Part shown: in pieces, positions 9,089-16,835 of the stretch | How positions within the stretch are numbered: position 1 is the stretch's first letter | Layout of the letters: every line of letters begins with the position of its first letter | DNA from: Chloroflexota bacterium | Lineage (GTDB): Bacteria > Chloroflexota > Dehalococcoidia > Tepidiformales > Tepidiformaceae | DNA length: 64,000 nt | NCBI GenBank assembly: GCA_016234445.1 | Contig: JACRBT010000017.1 | Coordinates: forward strand, 1-64,000 | Reading direction: 5' to 3' | Position numbers and translations under genes: made by a program | The notes under the pieces: model-generated | What the model saw: only the letters and a program-made list of their open reading frames with translations | Database searches by the model: none | Told to the model about the DNA's origin: nothing

Positions 9089-9605
9089 GGCCGGGACAGG
9101 TGGCTCCCGGTGGCGGAAGGTGGCGGGCTGGCGGGGGGACCACTCCTTCACAGTCGTGGCTCGGCGACTTGCGGGGCGGTGGCCTTCGGTGGCGGTGGCG
9201 GGGAGGCAGCGGCCGCGGCGGGCGCAGCAGGGTCGCCGCGCCGCTGGTGTGAGGAGGCGGTGGAGTGGGACCCGCGCGATGCGGCGGGACAGGCGGCTCC
9301 CGGGGGCGGTAGGTGGCGGGCAGGCGGGAGAACCACTCCTTCACAGTCGTGGCACGGCGAATGTTGTGGGGTGGTGGCCTTCGGTGGCGGTGGCGGGGAG
9401 GCAGCGGCCGCGGCGGGCACAGCAGGGTCGCCGCACCGCTGGTGTGAGGAGGCGGCGGAGTGGGACCCGCGCGATGCCGCGGGACAGGCGGCTCCCGGCA
9501 GGCGGCGAGGTGGCGGTCAGGCCGGGGAACCACTCCTTCACAGTCGTGGCACGGCGGATGTTCTGGGGTGGTGGCCTTCGGAGGCGGTGGCGGGGAGGGA
9601 TGGAA
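9089..9605 (+). repeat. Three tandem copies of a ~194-bp repeat
   Basis: The landmark GGGACAGG-(T/C)GGCTCCCGG occurs at 9093, 9286 and 9481, giving periods of 193 and 195. Each unit carries CACTCCTTCACAGTCGTGGC and GGTGGCCTTCGG plus GGCGGTGGCGGGGA; the third copy is cut short near 9600. The open frame across it is a by-product of the repeat. No RNA or protein family is recognised. Confidence 0.85.
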
Positions 9606-9677
9606 GGGCTGGCGGCTTCCCCGTTCGGACCCCGTGGAGGGGCCGGTCGGCCGTCTCTAACCGCCCCGGTGTGCCCT

Positions 9678-9693
9678 TGTGACATCAATCACA
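9678..9693. promoter_or_regulatory. CRP/FNR-family operator upstream of the nos operon
   Basis: TGTGA-CATCAA-TCACA is a perfect match to the classical TGTGA-N6-TCACA palindrome. It lies 120 bases before the cupredoxin start that opens the nos operon. Members of this regulator family (CRP, FNR, DNR, NNR) control denitrification genes in many bacteria. That one acts here is inference; no regulator gene of the family is in the window. Confidence 0.6.
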
Positions 9694-9813
9694 GTCCCCT
9701 ACCGTGGGTGAGACGACCTTGTCTGTGAAGGGGGCTTTACCGTTCGGAGCCGACGGAAGCCGGGGGATCAACTCCCCGTCGATGGCTACCTTCAGAGCAT
9801 TGCGGAGGACGAA

Positions 9814-10269
9814 ATGCGGTTTCTTGTCAGTTGGAGTCTCACAGTTGCCATGGCCATGGTGGGCCTGATGGCCCTCCTCACCCTGGGCTGTGCCGAGGGG
9901 GGCGGGGACGACGCGACTCCTGGTGTCGACATCGGCGGTTCGCCGGCGGCCAGCGCTACCAACGGTGGCGGTGGAGGCGGCGGTGAGGCCATCAAGATCA
10001 TCATGAAGGACAACCTGTACGAGCCGAAGGACATCAAGGTGAAGGCCGGGCAGTCCTACACGATCGAAGTGAAGAACGAGGGCCTGGCCATCCATAACAT
10101 GCATGTCCTGAGCAAGGCCTTCGGCGAGTCAAAGGACTACACGAGTGCGTTGACGGTCGCGGCGGGCGATTCGAACAAGTTCGAAGTGAAGTTCAGCAAG
10201 AAGGGGACTGTGAAGTTCCAGTGCGACTACCACCTGCCAGACATGGCGGGGACGATCACCGTCGAGTGA
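9814..10269 (+). CDS. Cupredoxin lipoprotein, first gene of nos operon
   Basis: A 151-residue exported protein. The hydrophobic signal ends in the lipobox LTLGC (Cys about 26), a Gly/Ser linker follows, then a plastocyanin-like domain. Type I copper ligands are visible: His in IHNMHV, then Cys, His and Met in CDYHLPDM. Such lipid-anchored blue copper proteins carry electrons between membrane complexes and periplasmic reductases. Its place 119 bases before nosZ suggests it feeds electrons to N2O reductase, as small cupredoxins are thought to do in other organisms. ATG 9814 has GCGGAGG upstream. Confidence 0.88.
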   Translation: MRFLVSWSLTVAMAMVGLMALLTLGCAEGGGDDATPGVDIGGSPAASATNGGGGGGGEAIKIIMKDNLYEPKDIKVKAGQSYTIEVKNEGLAIHNMHVLSKAFGESKDYTSALTVAAGDSNKFEVKFSKKGTVKFQCDYHLPDMAGTITVE

Positions 10270-10328
10270 CGGAAACAGGCGAAATCGCGTGACGCGCCCC
10301 ACGCGGAACCCAGGGGCGCGAAGAGAAG

Positions 10329-10362
10329 GCCCGGCCGGCTGAGCAAGCGACGCCGGCCGGGC
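10329..10362 (+). other. Perfect stem-loop between cupredoxin and nosZ genes
   Basis: GCCCGGCCGGC pairs with GCCGGCCGGGC (11 bp) around a 12-base loop. No T-run follows, so a processing, stability or partial-termination element that sets the ratio of cupredoxin to nosZ message is likelier than a full terminator. Confidence 0.6.
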
Positions 10363-10388
10363 AAGGCCAGGAGAGGAGGAACAAAACG

Positions 10389-12437
10389 GTGTCGGTAACA
10401 AGGCGAGAACTCATCACTGGGGCAGCCGCCGGCGCGACCGGGCTCGTCGTTGGCGGCGTGCTCGGGAAGACGCTTGGCGGTGACGACGGTGGTGGTGGCG
10501 GCGGCGACAGCGGCCTTAGCGGCCAGGCGGAAGCCGTCGCAAAGGCCCGCGACCTCAACTCTGAAAACGTCACCCGTGCCGTCAAGACCTTCGTCCCGCC
10601 GGGGGCGAAGCCGGGCGACAAGAACGCCGACGAATTCTTCCTGTTCAGCTCGGGCGGCCATTCGGGTCAGATCCTCGTGATCGGTGTCCCGAGCATGCGC
10701 CTGCTGAAGGTCATCGGTGTCTTCGCGCCGGAACCGTGGCAGGGCCATGGCTATGGCGCCGACTCGTCGGACTCGGTGATCAAGGCCGGGACGGACAGCA
10801 AGAACAAGCCCTCTTCGGCGGCTCGTGGGCCGCTGACGTGGGGTGACACGCACCACCCGGCCCTGAGCGAGACGAAGGGCGAATACGACGGGCGCTTCGT
10901 CTACATCAACGACCGCGCCAACGGCCGCATCGCGATGGTGGACCTGCGCGACTTCAAGACGAAGCAGATCCTGGACGTCCCGAACCTCGACAGCTCGCAC
11001 GGTGGCGTCTTCTGCACCCCGAACACTGAATACGTCCACATCTCAACGATGTCCCCGACGCTGGTCGATCCGTCGAAGGCGGAGAAGGCCCTCGAGACGT
11101 TCAAGGACTCTTTCCGCGGCTACTCGACCTTCCTGAAGGTCGACCAGAAGACGGGGAAGATGGATCTGGCGCAGAGCTTCCAGGTGGAGCTCCCGCCTTA
11201 TACGCAGGACCTGGCGGACTCGGGCAAGCTTTCGAGCGAAGGCTGGGTGTTCATCAACTCCTACAACTCGGAGATGGCGAGCGGCGGCAACCTGACCGGC
11301 GGCAAGCCGATCGAAGTCGGGGCGTCGGCGAACGACTTCGACTACATGCACATCATCAACTGGAAGAAGGCGGAGACGGTCGTCGGCTCGAAGTCGAAGG
11401 TGATGAACGGCATGCGGGTGATCCCGCTCGAGACGGCCGTGGCGGAGGGCATCCTCTACCTGGCGCCGGAGCCGAAGAGCCCGCACGGTGTCGACGTGCA
11501 CCCCGGCGGGAACTACATCTCCGTCGGCGGCAAGCTGGACCCGCACGTCACGATCTACGGCTTCGACAAGATCAAGGCCGCGATCGACGGGAAGCAGTTC
11601 GAAAAGAACGACCCGTTTGGCGTGCCGATCCTGAAGCTCGACGCGGTCCGGGCCGGGAGCGTGGAAGTGGGCCTTGGCCCGCTGCACACGCAGTACGACG
11701 ACAAGGGCTACGGCTACATCAGCCTCTTCCTCGACAGCGCGGTCGCGAAGTTCTCCGTTGGCGAGCCGTACTTCAAGGGGGCGGACGCGTTCAAGCTGGT
11801 TGACAAGCTCCCGGTGCACTACAACATCGGCCACCTGGTGGCGATGGAAGGCGACACGGTGAAGCCGGCCGGCAAGTACCTGGTCGCGCTGAACAAGTGG
11901 TCGATCGACCGGTTCCCGGTGGTCGGCACGCTGAAGCCGCAGAACTTCCAGCTGGTGGACCTCACGGGCGAGAAGATGGAGATCCTCACCGACATGCCGA
12001 TCGGCATCGGCGAGCCGCACTACGTCCAGGGCATCCGGGCCGACCGGATCAAGGCATGGGAAGTGTACCCCGTGGGCACGAACCCCCTGACGATGGAGAA
12101 GGACCCGAACGCAATCGCCGACAAGGGCGAGAAGATCCAGCGGACGGGGAGTACCGTGGAGATCTGGAGCACGGTTCGCCGCAGCCAGTTCAAGCCGGAC
12201 AACATCAGCGTGAAGCAGGGTGACAAGGTCATCATCCACCTCACGAACATCGAGACGACGCCGGACGCCACGCACGGGTTCTCGATCCCGCGCTACAACG
12301 TCAACGTGAGCCTGGACCCGGGTGAAGCCGCCACGGTCGAGTTCACGGCCGACGCCAAGGGGGCGTTCGCGTTCTACTGCACGGAGTTCTGCTCGGCGCT
12401 GCACCTTGAGATGCAGGGCTGGCTGCTGGTCTCCTGA
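10389..12437 (+). CDS. nosZ: Nitrous oxide reductase NosZ (clade II-like)
   Basis: A 682-residue copper enzyme that reduces N2O to N2. The N-terminus has TRRELITG followed by a hydrophobic stretch, a twin-arginine-like signal, then a Gly-rich linker. The seven-bladed propeller region carries the His-rich CuZ segments (DTHHPALSE, SSHGGVFC, HIIN, GPLHTQYD). The C-terminal cupredoxin domain has the CuA site: H629, then C664, C668, H672 and M675 in CTEFCSALHLEM. GTG 10389 has AGGAGAGGAGG upstream. Gene order and sequence features fit clade II, but clade II enzymes usually use Sec export, so the RR motif is notable. Confidence 0.97.
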   Translation: MSVTRRELITGAAAGATGLVVGGVLGKTLGGDDGGGGGGDSGLSGQAEAVAKARDLNSENVTRAVKTFVPPGAKPGDKNADEFFLFSSGGHSGQILVIGVPSMRLLKVIGVFAPEPWQGHGYGADSSDSVIKAGTDSKNKPSSAARGPLTWGDTHHPALSETKGEYDGRFVYINDRANGRIAMVDLRDFKTKQILDVPNLDSSHGGVFCTPNTEYVHISTMSPTLVDPSKAEKALETFKDSFRGYSTFLKVDQKTGKMDLAQSFQVELPPYTQDLADSGKLSSEGWVFINSYNSEMASGGNLTGGKPIEVGASANDFDYMHIINWKKAETVVGSKSKVMNGMRVIPLETAVAEGILYLAPEPKSPHGVDVHPGGNYISVGGKLDPHVTIYGFDKIKAAIDGKQFEKNDPFGVPILKLDAVRAGSVEVGLGPLHTQYDDKGYGYISLFLDSAVAKFSVGEPYFKGADAFKLVDKLPVHYNIGHLVAMEGDTVKPAGKYLVALNKWSIDRFPVVGTLKPQNFQLVDLTGEKMEILTDMPIGIGEPHYVQGIRADRIKAWEVYPVGTNPLTMEKDPNAIADKGEKIQRTGSTVEIWSTVRRSQFKPDNISVKQGDKVIIHLTNIETTPDATHGFSIPRYNVNVSLDPGEAATVEFTADAKGAFAFYCTEFCSALHLEMQGWLLVS

Positions 12438-12451
12438 CCTGGTCGTCCTCC

Positions 12452-12486
12452 GTGGGGAGAGGAGGGGTAACCCTCCTTTCCCCCAC
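12452..12486 (+). other. Stem-loop between nosZ and nosL
   Basis: GTGGGG and AGGAGGG pair with CCCTCCT and CCCCAC around GTAA, giving a strong imperfect hairpin 14 bases after the nosZ stop. No T-run follows. It may protect the nosZ message or lower expression of the downstream assembly genes. Confidence 0.6.
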
Positions 12487-12514
12487 AACAACGGAACCAT
12501 AGAGAGGCGAAGAG

Positions 12515-12997
12515 ATGGCCACGCGGCGAAGGTTCCTCGTCCTGCTGGGAGGCGGGACGGTGGTGGCTGCGGCTGCGGTGGGGGGCTACATCCTCCTTCC
12601 CGGCGAAGAAACGGCGAGCGGGTTGCCGAAGATCAAGTACGGCAGGGACACCTGCGTCCAGTGCACGATGATCATCTCCGACACCCGCTTCGCCGCGGCC
12701 TGGCGCGAACAGGGCGGCATCGAGCGGCACTTCGACGACGTCGGCTGCATGGTCGCGTATTTCCGGAAGCACAGTCCCGGTTCGGCCACGCTGTACTGGG
12801 TGCGCGACTTCGAACATGACGCCTGGCTGGACGCGCAAACGGCGGCCTACGCGGTGGCGGCGGGAGTGAAGAGCCCGATGGGCTACGGCGTGGCGGCGTT
12901 CGCTTCCGCGCCGGCGGCGGCGGGGGTTGTGCAGCGATACAGCGGCGAGGCTGCAACCTGGACCTCGCTGGTCGACAATTTGAAGGAGAGAGGTTGA
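12515..12997 (+). CDS. nosL: NosL-type copper lipoprotein/chaperone
   Basis: A 160-residue exported protein. ATRRRFL and a hydrophobic stretch form a twin-arginine-like signal anchor (about 4-28). The metal-binding region CVQCTMII (CxxCxM) is the NosL signature, followed by HFDDVGCMVAYF. NosL binds Cu(I) and helps load the CuZ centre of NosZ. No lipobox Cys is clear, so it may be held by its signal segment. ATG 12515 follows GAGAGGCGAAGAG. It ends one base before the next start, within the operon. Confidence 0.9.
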   Translation: MATRRRFLVLLGGGTVVAAAAVGGYILLPGEETASGLPKIKYGRDTCVQCTMIISDTRFAAAWREQGGIERHFDDVGCMVAYFRKHSPGSATLYWVRDFEHDAWLDAQTAAYAVAAGVKSPMGYGVAAFASAPAAAGVVQRYSGEAATWTSLVDNLKERG

Positions 12998-12998
12998 G

Positions 12999-15029
12999 GT
13001 GGCGATGGAGACAGCGACGAGCAGCGTGACCGCCACGGCGGCGACCGGCGCCCGGGCGGCAGTACGATTCGACCGTCTCTGGGCGGGGTGTGCCCTCATC
13101 GCGGCCGTCCTGATGGTTGTGGCCTTCTTTCTCCCGCTCTGGAAGATGACGCTGCTGGCTCCCCAGTACCCCGACGACATCCACCTCACGGCCTACGGCA
13201 CGGACATGACGGGTGATCTCCAGGAGATCAACTCGCTGAACCACTACGCCGGGGTGAAGGCGATCGACCCGGACAACGTGCGCGAACTGGACCTCTTCCC
13301 GTTCCTGCTGTTCGGATTCGTCGCCGGGCTCCTGGCGGCGGCATTCTGGCAGCGCCGGCTGTTGCGCTGGGCTGTCATCGCCGCCGCCTGGGGGTTTCCT
13401 CTCGGCTTCCTCGCCGACCTCCAGTACTGGCTCTGGAACTACGGCCATGACCTGAACGAGGACGCGCCGCTGTATCCGGGGCCGTTCACGCCGAAAGTGC
13501 TCGGCGAAACGCAGATCGTGAACTTCCACAGCGAAACCATGGTCACCTGGGGCTACTGGTTCATGGTGGCGGCGGCGCTTGTGGTCACCTTCGGGCCCTG
13601 GACGGTCCGCTTCCTTCGCACCAGCTGGCAGAACACGGGCTCGGCCCCGCGCGTGGCCTCGGTTGTTGGCGCCGTCCTCCTCCTCGCCGGGGCAGGGCTG
13701 GCGGGCCAGCCAACCGGCGCCCGGGCCGCCGCCGGCCAGGACCTCCAGGCGATGATCGACGCCGCGGCGCCGGGCTCCACGCTCACGGTCCAGGCGGGGA
13801 CCTACAACGGCCCCATCGTCATCGACAAGACACTGACGGTGGAGGGCGTCGGGTGGCCCGTCATCGACGGCGGGCGCAAGGGCGACGTCGTGAAGATAAC
13901 CGCGGACGGGGTAACCCTCCGCGGTTTCGTGATCCAGGGCTCGCTTCGGGAAGTGTCGGATGAACCCACGGGGATTCGCCTCAATGGGGACCGGGCCGTG
14001 GTCGAGCACAACCGGGTGCGGGACGTGCTCTATGGGATCACGCTCCAGGAGAGCGACGGCCACATCGTCCGCAACAACTCGGTCCAGAGCGTGCCCGAGT
14101 TTTCCATGGAGCGGCGGGGCCACGCCCTCTACCTCTACTACACGAACGACAATCTCCTCGAAGGCAACGACCTCTCCTACGCCAAGGACGGGGTCTTCAT
14201 CAACTTCTCGGCCCGCAACCGGGTCATCGGCAACCGCGTGACCGACCTTCGCTACGGCATCCACTTCATGTACGCGGACGAGAACGAGATCATCGGGAAT
14301 ACCTTTCGCGACAACCTGACGGGCGCCTCGATCATGTACTCGACCGACCTCTACTTCGAGGGGAACGAGTTCGCGAACAACCGCTCGTTCGCCTCAGGTT
14401 ACGGGATCCTGTTCAAGGATGTGGACAACGTGGAGCTGGTGGACAACCTCGTCCATCACAACACGATCGGCCTGAGCATGGAGGGTGCGCCGCTGACGCC
14501 GGGCACCTACGTCCGTCTCCGCGACAACCTCATCGGCTTCAACCAGGTCGCGCTGTTTCTTTCCACGACGGTCGGGGCCGAGTTCGGCGGGAACTCCTTC
14601 ACGGGGAACCTTCGCCAGGTGGAGACCAAGGGCGGGAGCCTGGAACACAGCAACCACTGGCAGATCGACGGCAGGGGCAACTACTGGGACGACTACCAGG
14701 GCTACGACGCGAACGGCGACGGCATGGGCGACATGCCCTACCACTACCGGACGGCGTACGACGAGCTGATCAAGGACAACGCCGCGCTCAAGGCCTTTTC
14801 CTATACGCCGGCCCAGACGGCGATCGACCTCGCGTCGCGCTGGTTCCCGATGTACACGAACCCGCCGACGGTGGTGGACGACCACCCGCTGATGGGCCCA
14901 ACGATGCGGCTGCCGTCGTCTTCGGGCGCTAACAGCCGCCTCTGGGCGACGCTGGCAGTTGCCGCGCTGGCCCTCGCACCCCTTACCATGTTCAAGTACG
15001 CGGGCAACAACCTGCAGAGGCGATGGTAG
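12999..15029 (+). CDS. nosD: Fusion of a polytopic membrane domain with NosD
   Basis: A 676-residue protein with two parts. Residues 1-215 hold about four membrane helices and a periplasmic loop with LLAPQYPDDIHL and INSLNHYAGVK, motifs I know from separate membrane proteins in clade II nos clusters, for example in Bacteroidetes. A hydrophobic segment ending in GARAAAG (about 222-243) resembles the signal peptide of ordinary NosD. After it lies a parallel beta-helix with repeated GNR, NDN and GN turns (CASH/NosD repeats, about 250-560), and a C-terminal membrane helix (about 648-668). NosD is needed for CuZ maturation. The start may be GTG 12999 or ATG 13005. Confidence 0.88.
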   Translation: MAMETATSSVTATAATGARAAVRFDRLWAGCALIAAVLMVVAFFLPLWKMTLLAPQYPDDIHLTAYGTDMTGDLQEINSLNHYAGVKAIDPDNVRELDLFPFLLFGFVAGLLAAAFWQRRLLRWAVIAAAWGFPLGFLADLQYWLWNYGHDLNEDAPLYPGPFTPKVLGETQIVNFHSETMVTWGYWFMVAAALVVTFGPWTVRFLRTSWQNTGSAPRVASVVGAVLLLAGAGLAGQPTGARAAAGQDLQAMIDAAAPGSTLTVQAGTYNGPIVIDKTLTVEGVGWPVIDGGRKGDVVKITADGVTLRGFVIQGSLREVSDEPTGIRLNGDRAVVEHNRVRDVLYGITLQESDGHIVRNNSVQSVPEFSMERRGHALYLYYTNDNLLEGNDLSYAKDGVFINFSARNRVIGNRVTDLRYGIHFMYADENEIIGNTFRDNLTGASIMYSTDLYFEGNEFANNRSFASGYGILFKDVDNVELVDNLVHHNTIGLSMEGAPLTPGTYVRLRDNLIGFNQVALFLSTTVGAEFGGNSFTGNLRQVETKGGSLEHSNHWQIDGRGNYWDDYQGYDANGDGMGDMPYHYRTAYDELIKDNAALKAFSYTPAQTAIDLASRWFPMYTNPPTVVDDHPLMGPTMRLPSSSGANSRLWATLAVAALALAPLTMFKYAGNNLQRRW

Positions 15030-15943
15030 GGATGCTGCGAGCGGAGTCGGTCAGCAAGCGCTACGGGAAAGTCACGGCCCTGGATGGGGCTTCGATCGAA
15101 ATCGAGGCGGGCCGAGTGACCGCGGTGATCGGGGCGAACGGCGCCGGGAAGACCACGCTCATCAAGTGCATCGTGGGCCTGCTCAAGTTCGAAGGGCGGA
15201 TCGCGATCAACGGCGTCGACATCAGCCGGCACGGGAAGGCCGCCCGGCGGCTGGTCGGGTACCTCCCCCAGAACCCGGCATTTCACGCCGACCTGAGCGT
15301 GGCTGAAACCGCCCTTTTCTATGGCGGGCTCAAGGGCGTCCCCGCCTCACGCGCGCGGGAGATGGTGGAGACGGCCGGCCTCGAAGCGCACGCCGACAAG
15401 ACGGTTGGCGCCCTTTCCGGGGGCATGCGCCAGCGGCTCGCGCTGGGCGTCGCGCTCCTCGCCGATCCGCCGCTGCTCATCCTCGACGAACCGGCGGCGG
15501 GCCTCGACATCAGCGCGCGGCTGGAGCTTCGCCGCCTCGTGGGCGAGCAGCGCCAGGCCGGGAAGGCCATCCTCCTCTCCACTCACTGGCTGGAAGACGT
15601 GCCCTATGTCGCCGACGAAGCGCTGGTGCTGGACCATGGGAAGACGGTCTTCCAGGGCCCGGCTACGCAGCTCGCGACCTCCGGCGCACCGGGGAGCCGT
15701 CTCTACCTGCGCCTCAACGGCCACAGCCCGGACGCCATCCCGCTCCTCCAGGGGATGACCTCGACGGGCAGCGTCGACCGTTCCGGCGACTGGGTGGTGG
15801 TGACCTGTCCCGCGGCCGACAAGGCGCGGGTCGTCGAGGCGCTCGTCGACGCCGGGATCGGGATCCTCGACTTCCGGGTGGAAGAAGCGCCGGTCGACGC
15901 GGCCGTGCTCCGGCTCCAGGCCACGCACGGGGGTGAGCTGTGA
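15023..15943 (+). CDS. nosF: NosF, ABC transporter ATPase for NosZ maturation
   Basis: A 306-residue ATP-binding subunit with Walker A GANGAGKTT (about 36-44), signature LSGGMRQRL, Walker B LLILDEPAAGLD and the switch His in LSTHWLED. With NosY and NosD it forms the complex that supplies sulfur or otherwise matures the CuZ centre. ATG 15023 overlaps the nosD stop; ATG 15032 is an alternative start. The C-terminal 80 residues form a small extra domain, common in this subfamily. Confidence 0.94.
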   Translation: MVGMLRAESVSKRYGKVTALDGASIEIEAGRVTAVIGANGAGKTTLIKCIVGLLKFEGRIAINGVDISRHGKAARRLVGYLPQNPAFHADLSVAETALFYGGLKGVPASRAREMVETAGLEAHADKTVGALSGGMRQRLALGVALLADPPLLILDEPAAGLDISARLELRRLVGEQRQAGKAILLSTHWLEDVPYVADEALVLDHGKTVFQGPATQLATSGAPGSRLYLRLNGHSPDAIPLLQGMTSTGSVDRSGDWVVVTCPAADKARVVEALVDAGIGILDFRVEEAPVDAAVLRLQATHGGEL

Positions 15944-16761
15944 ACGGCGTGGTGACCATCGCCCGGAAGGAACTGCGTGACGCCGTGAAGAGCCGCTGGC
16001 TGGTGGCCTTCGCCGTGACGTTCGCGCTCGTTGCACTCGTGCTTTCGAAGGTGCAGGGCGACGCCGGCGACATCGGCGACCAGGGCTTCAACCGGACGAC
16101 CGCGGGGCTGATCAACCTCTGCCTGCTGCTGGTGCCGTTGCTGGCGCTGGTGCTGGGCGCGGGGGCCATCTCGGGCGAGCGCGAACGGGGGACGCTGGCG
16201 ACGCTCCTCGCCCAGCCGATCTCCTCGGCGGAACTGCTGCTTGGGAAGTACCTGGGGCTGACGGTCGCGGTCTGGGGGGCGATCGCCCTCGGGTTCGGCG
16301 CCGCCGGCTTCCTTGTCGCACTCTTTCAGCCGCTGACCGACGTCCAGCACTACCTCCTCTTCGTGCTCCTTTCGTCGGCGCTGGCGAGCGCGATGCTGAG
16401 CATCGGCCTCCTCATCTCGGTCCTTTCGGACACGCGGGTGAAGGCGCTGGCGGGGGCGGTCCTCCTCTGGTTCTTCCTCGTGTTGTTGTACGACCTCGGC
16501 GCCATCGGGCTGGCACTGACGGTGTCTTCCTCCGGGCGGACGCTGGTCGCGGTGGTGCTCGGGAACCCGGTCGAGTCGGTGCGCATCCTGGCGGTGATGA
16601 GCCTCGAACCTGACCTGGAGATCCTCGGGCCGCTCGGCTCGTACCTGTCGGAACAGGTCGGGCGAGGGACCAGCACCATCCTCCTCGCGGCGGGGCTGGG
16701 GGCCTGGGTGGTGGCGCCGCTCGTGGCCGCGGTCGAAGTCTTCCGGCGCCAGGACGCCTGA
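15940..16761 (+). CDS. nosY: NosY, ABC transporter permease for NosZ maturation
   Basis: A 273-residue inner-membrane protein with six predicted helices. It contains the EREERGT-like loop (SGERERGTLATLLAQP) typical of ABC-2 permeases of the NosY type. GTG 15940 overlaps the nosF stop by four bases, implying translational coupling. It is the last gene of the operon. No clear terminator follows; a weak CCCTGC/GCAGGG hairpin lies near 16799-16829. Confidence 0.93.
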   Translation: MNGVVTIARKELRDAVKSRWLVAFAVTFALVALVLSKVQGDAGDIGDQGFNRTTAGLINLCLLLVPLLALVLGAGAISGERERGTLATLLAQPISSAELLLGKYLGLTVAVWGAIALGFGAAGFLVALFQPLTDVQHYLLFVLLSSALASAMLSIGLLISVLSDTRVKALAGAVLLWFFLVLLYDLGAIGLALTVSSSGRTLVAVVLGNPVESVRILAVMSLEPDLEILGPLGSYLSEQVGRGTSTILLAAGLGAWVVAPLVAAVEVFRRQDA

Positions 16762-16835
16762 GACCCCGCAGTCCCTCTTCGCTGACGTGACCGGAAGCCC
16801 TGCGCTGGACAGACTGTGCCCCGCAGGGAGGGGCA

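Noticed and set aside
9110-9728. Overlapping 190-202 codon frames in the 194-bp repeat field
   Set aside because: Their 'repeated protein' is only the DNA repeat translated; no start signals and shifting frames.
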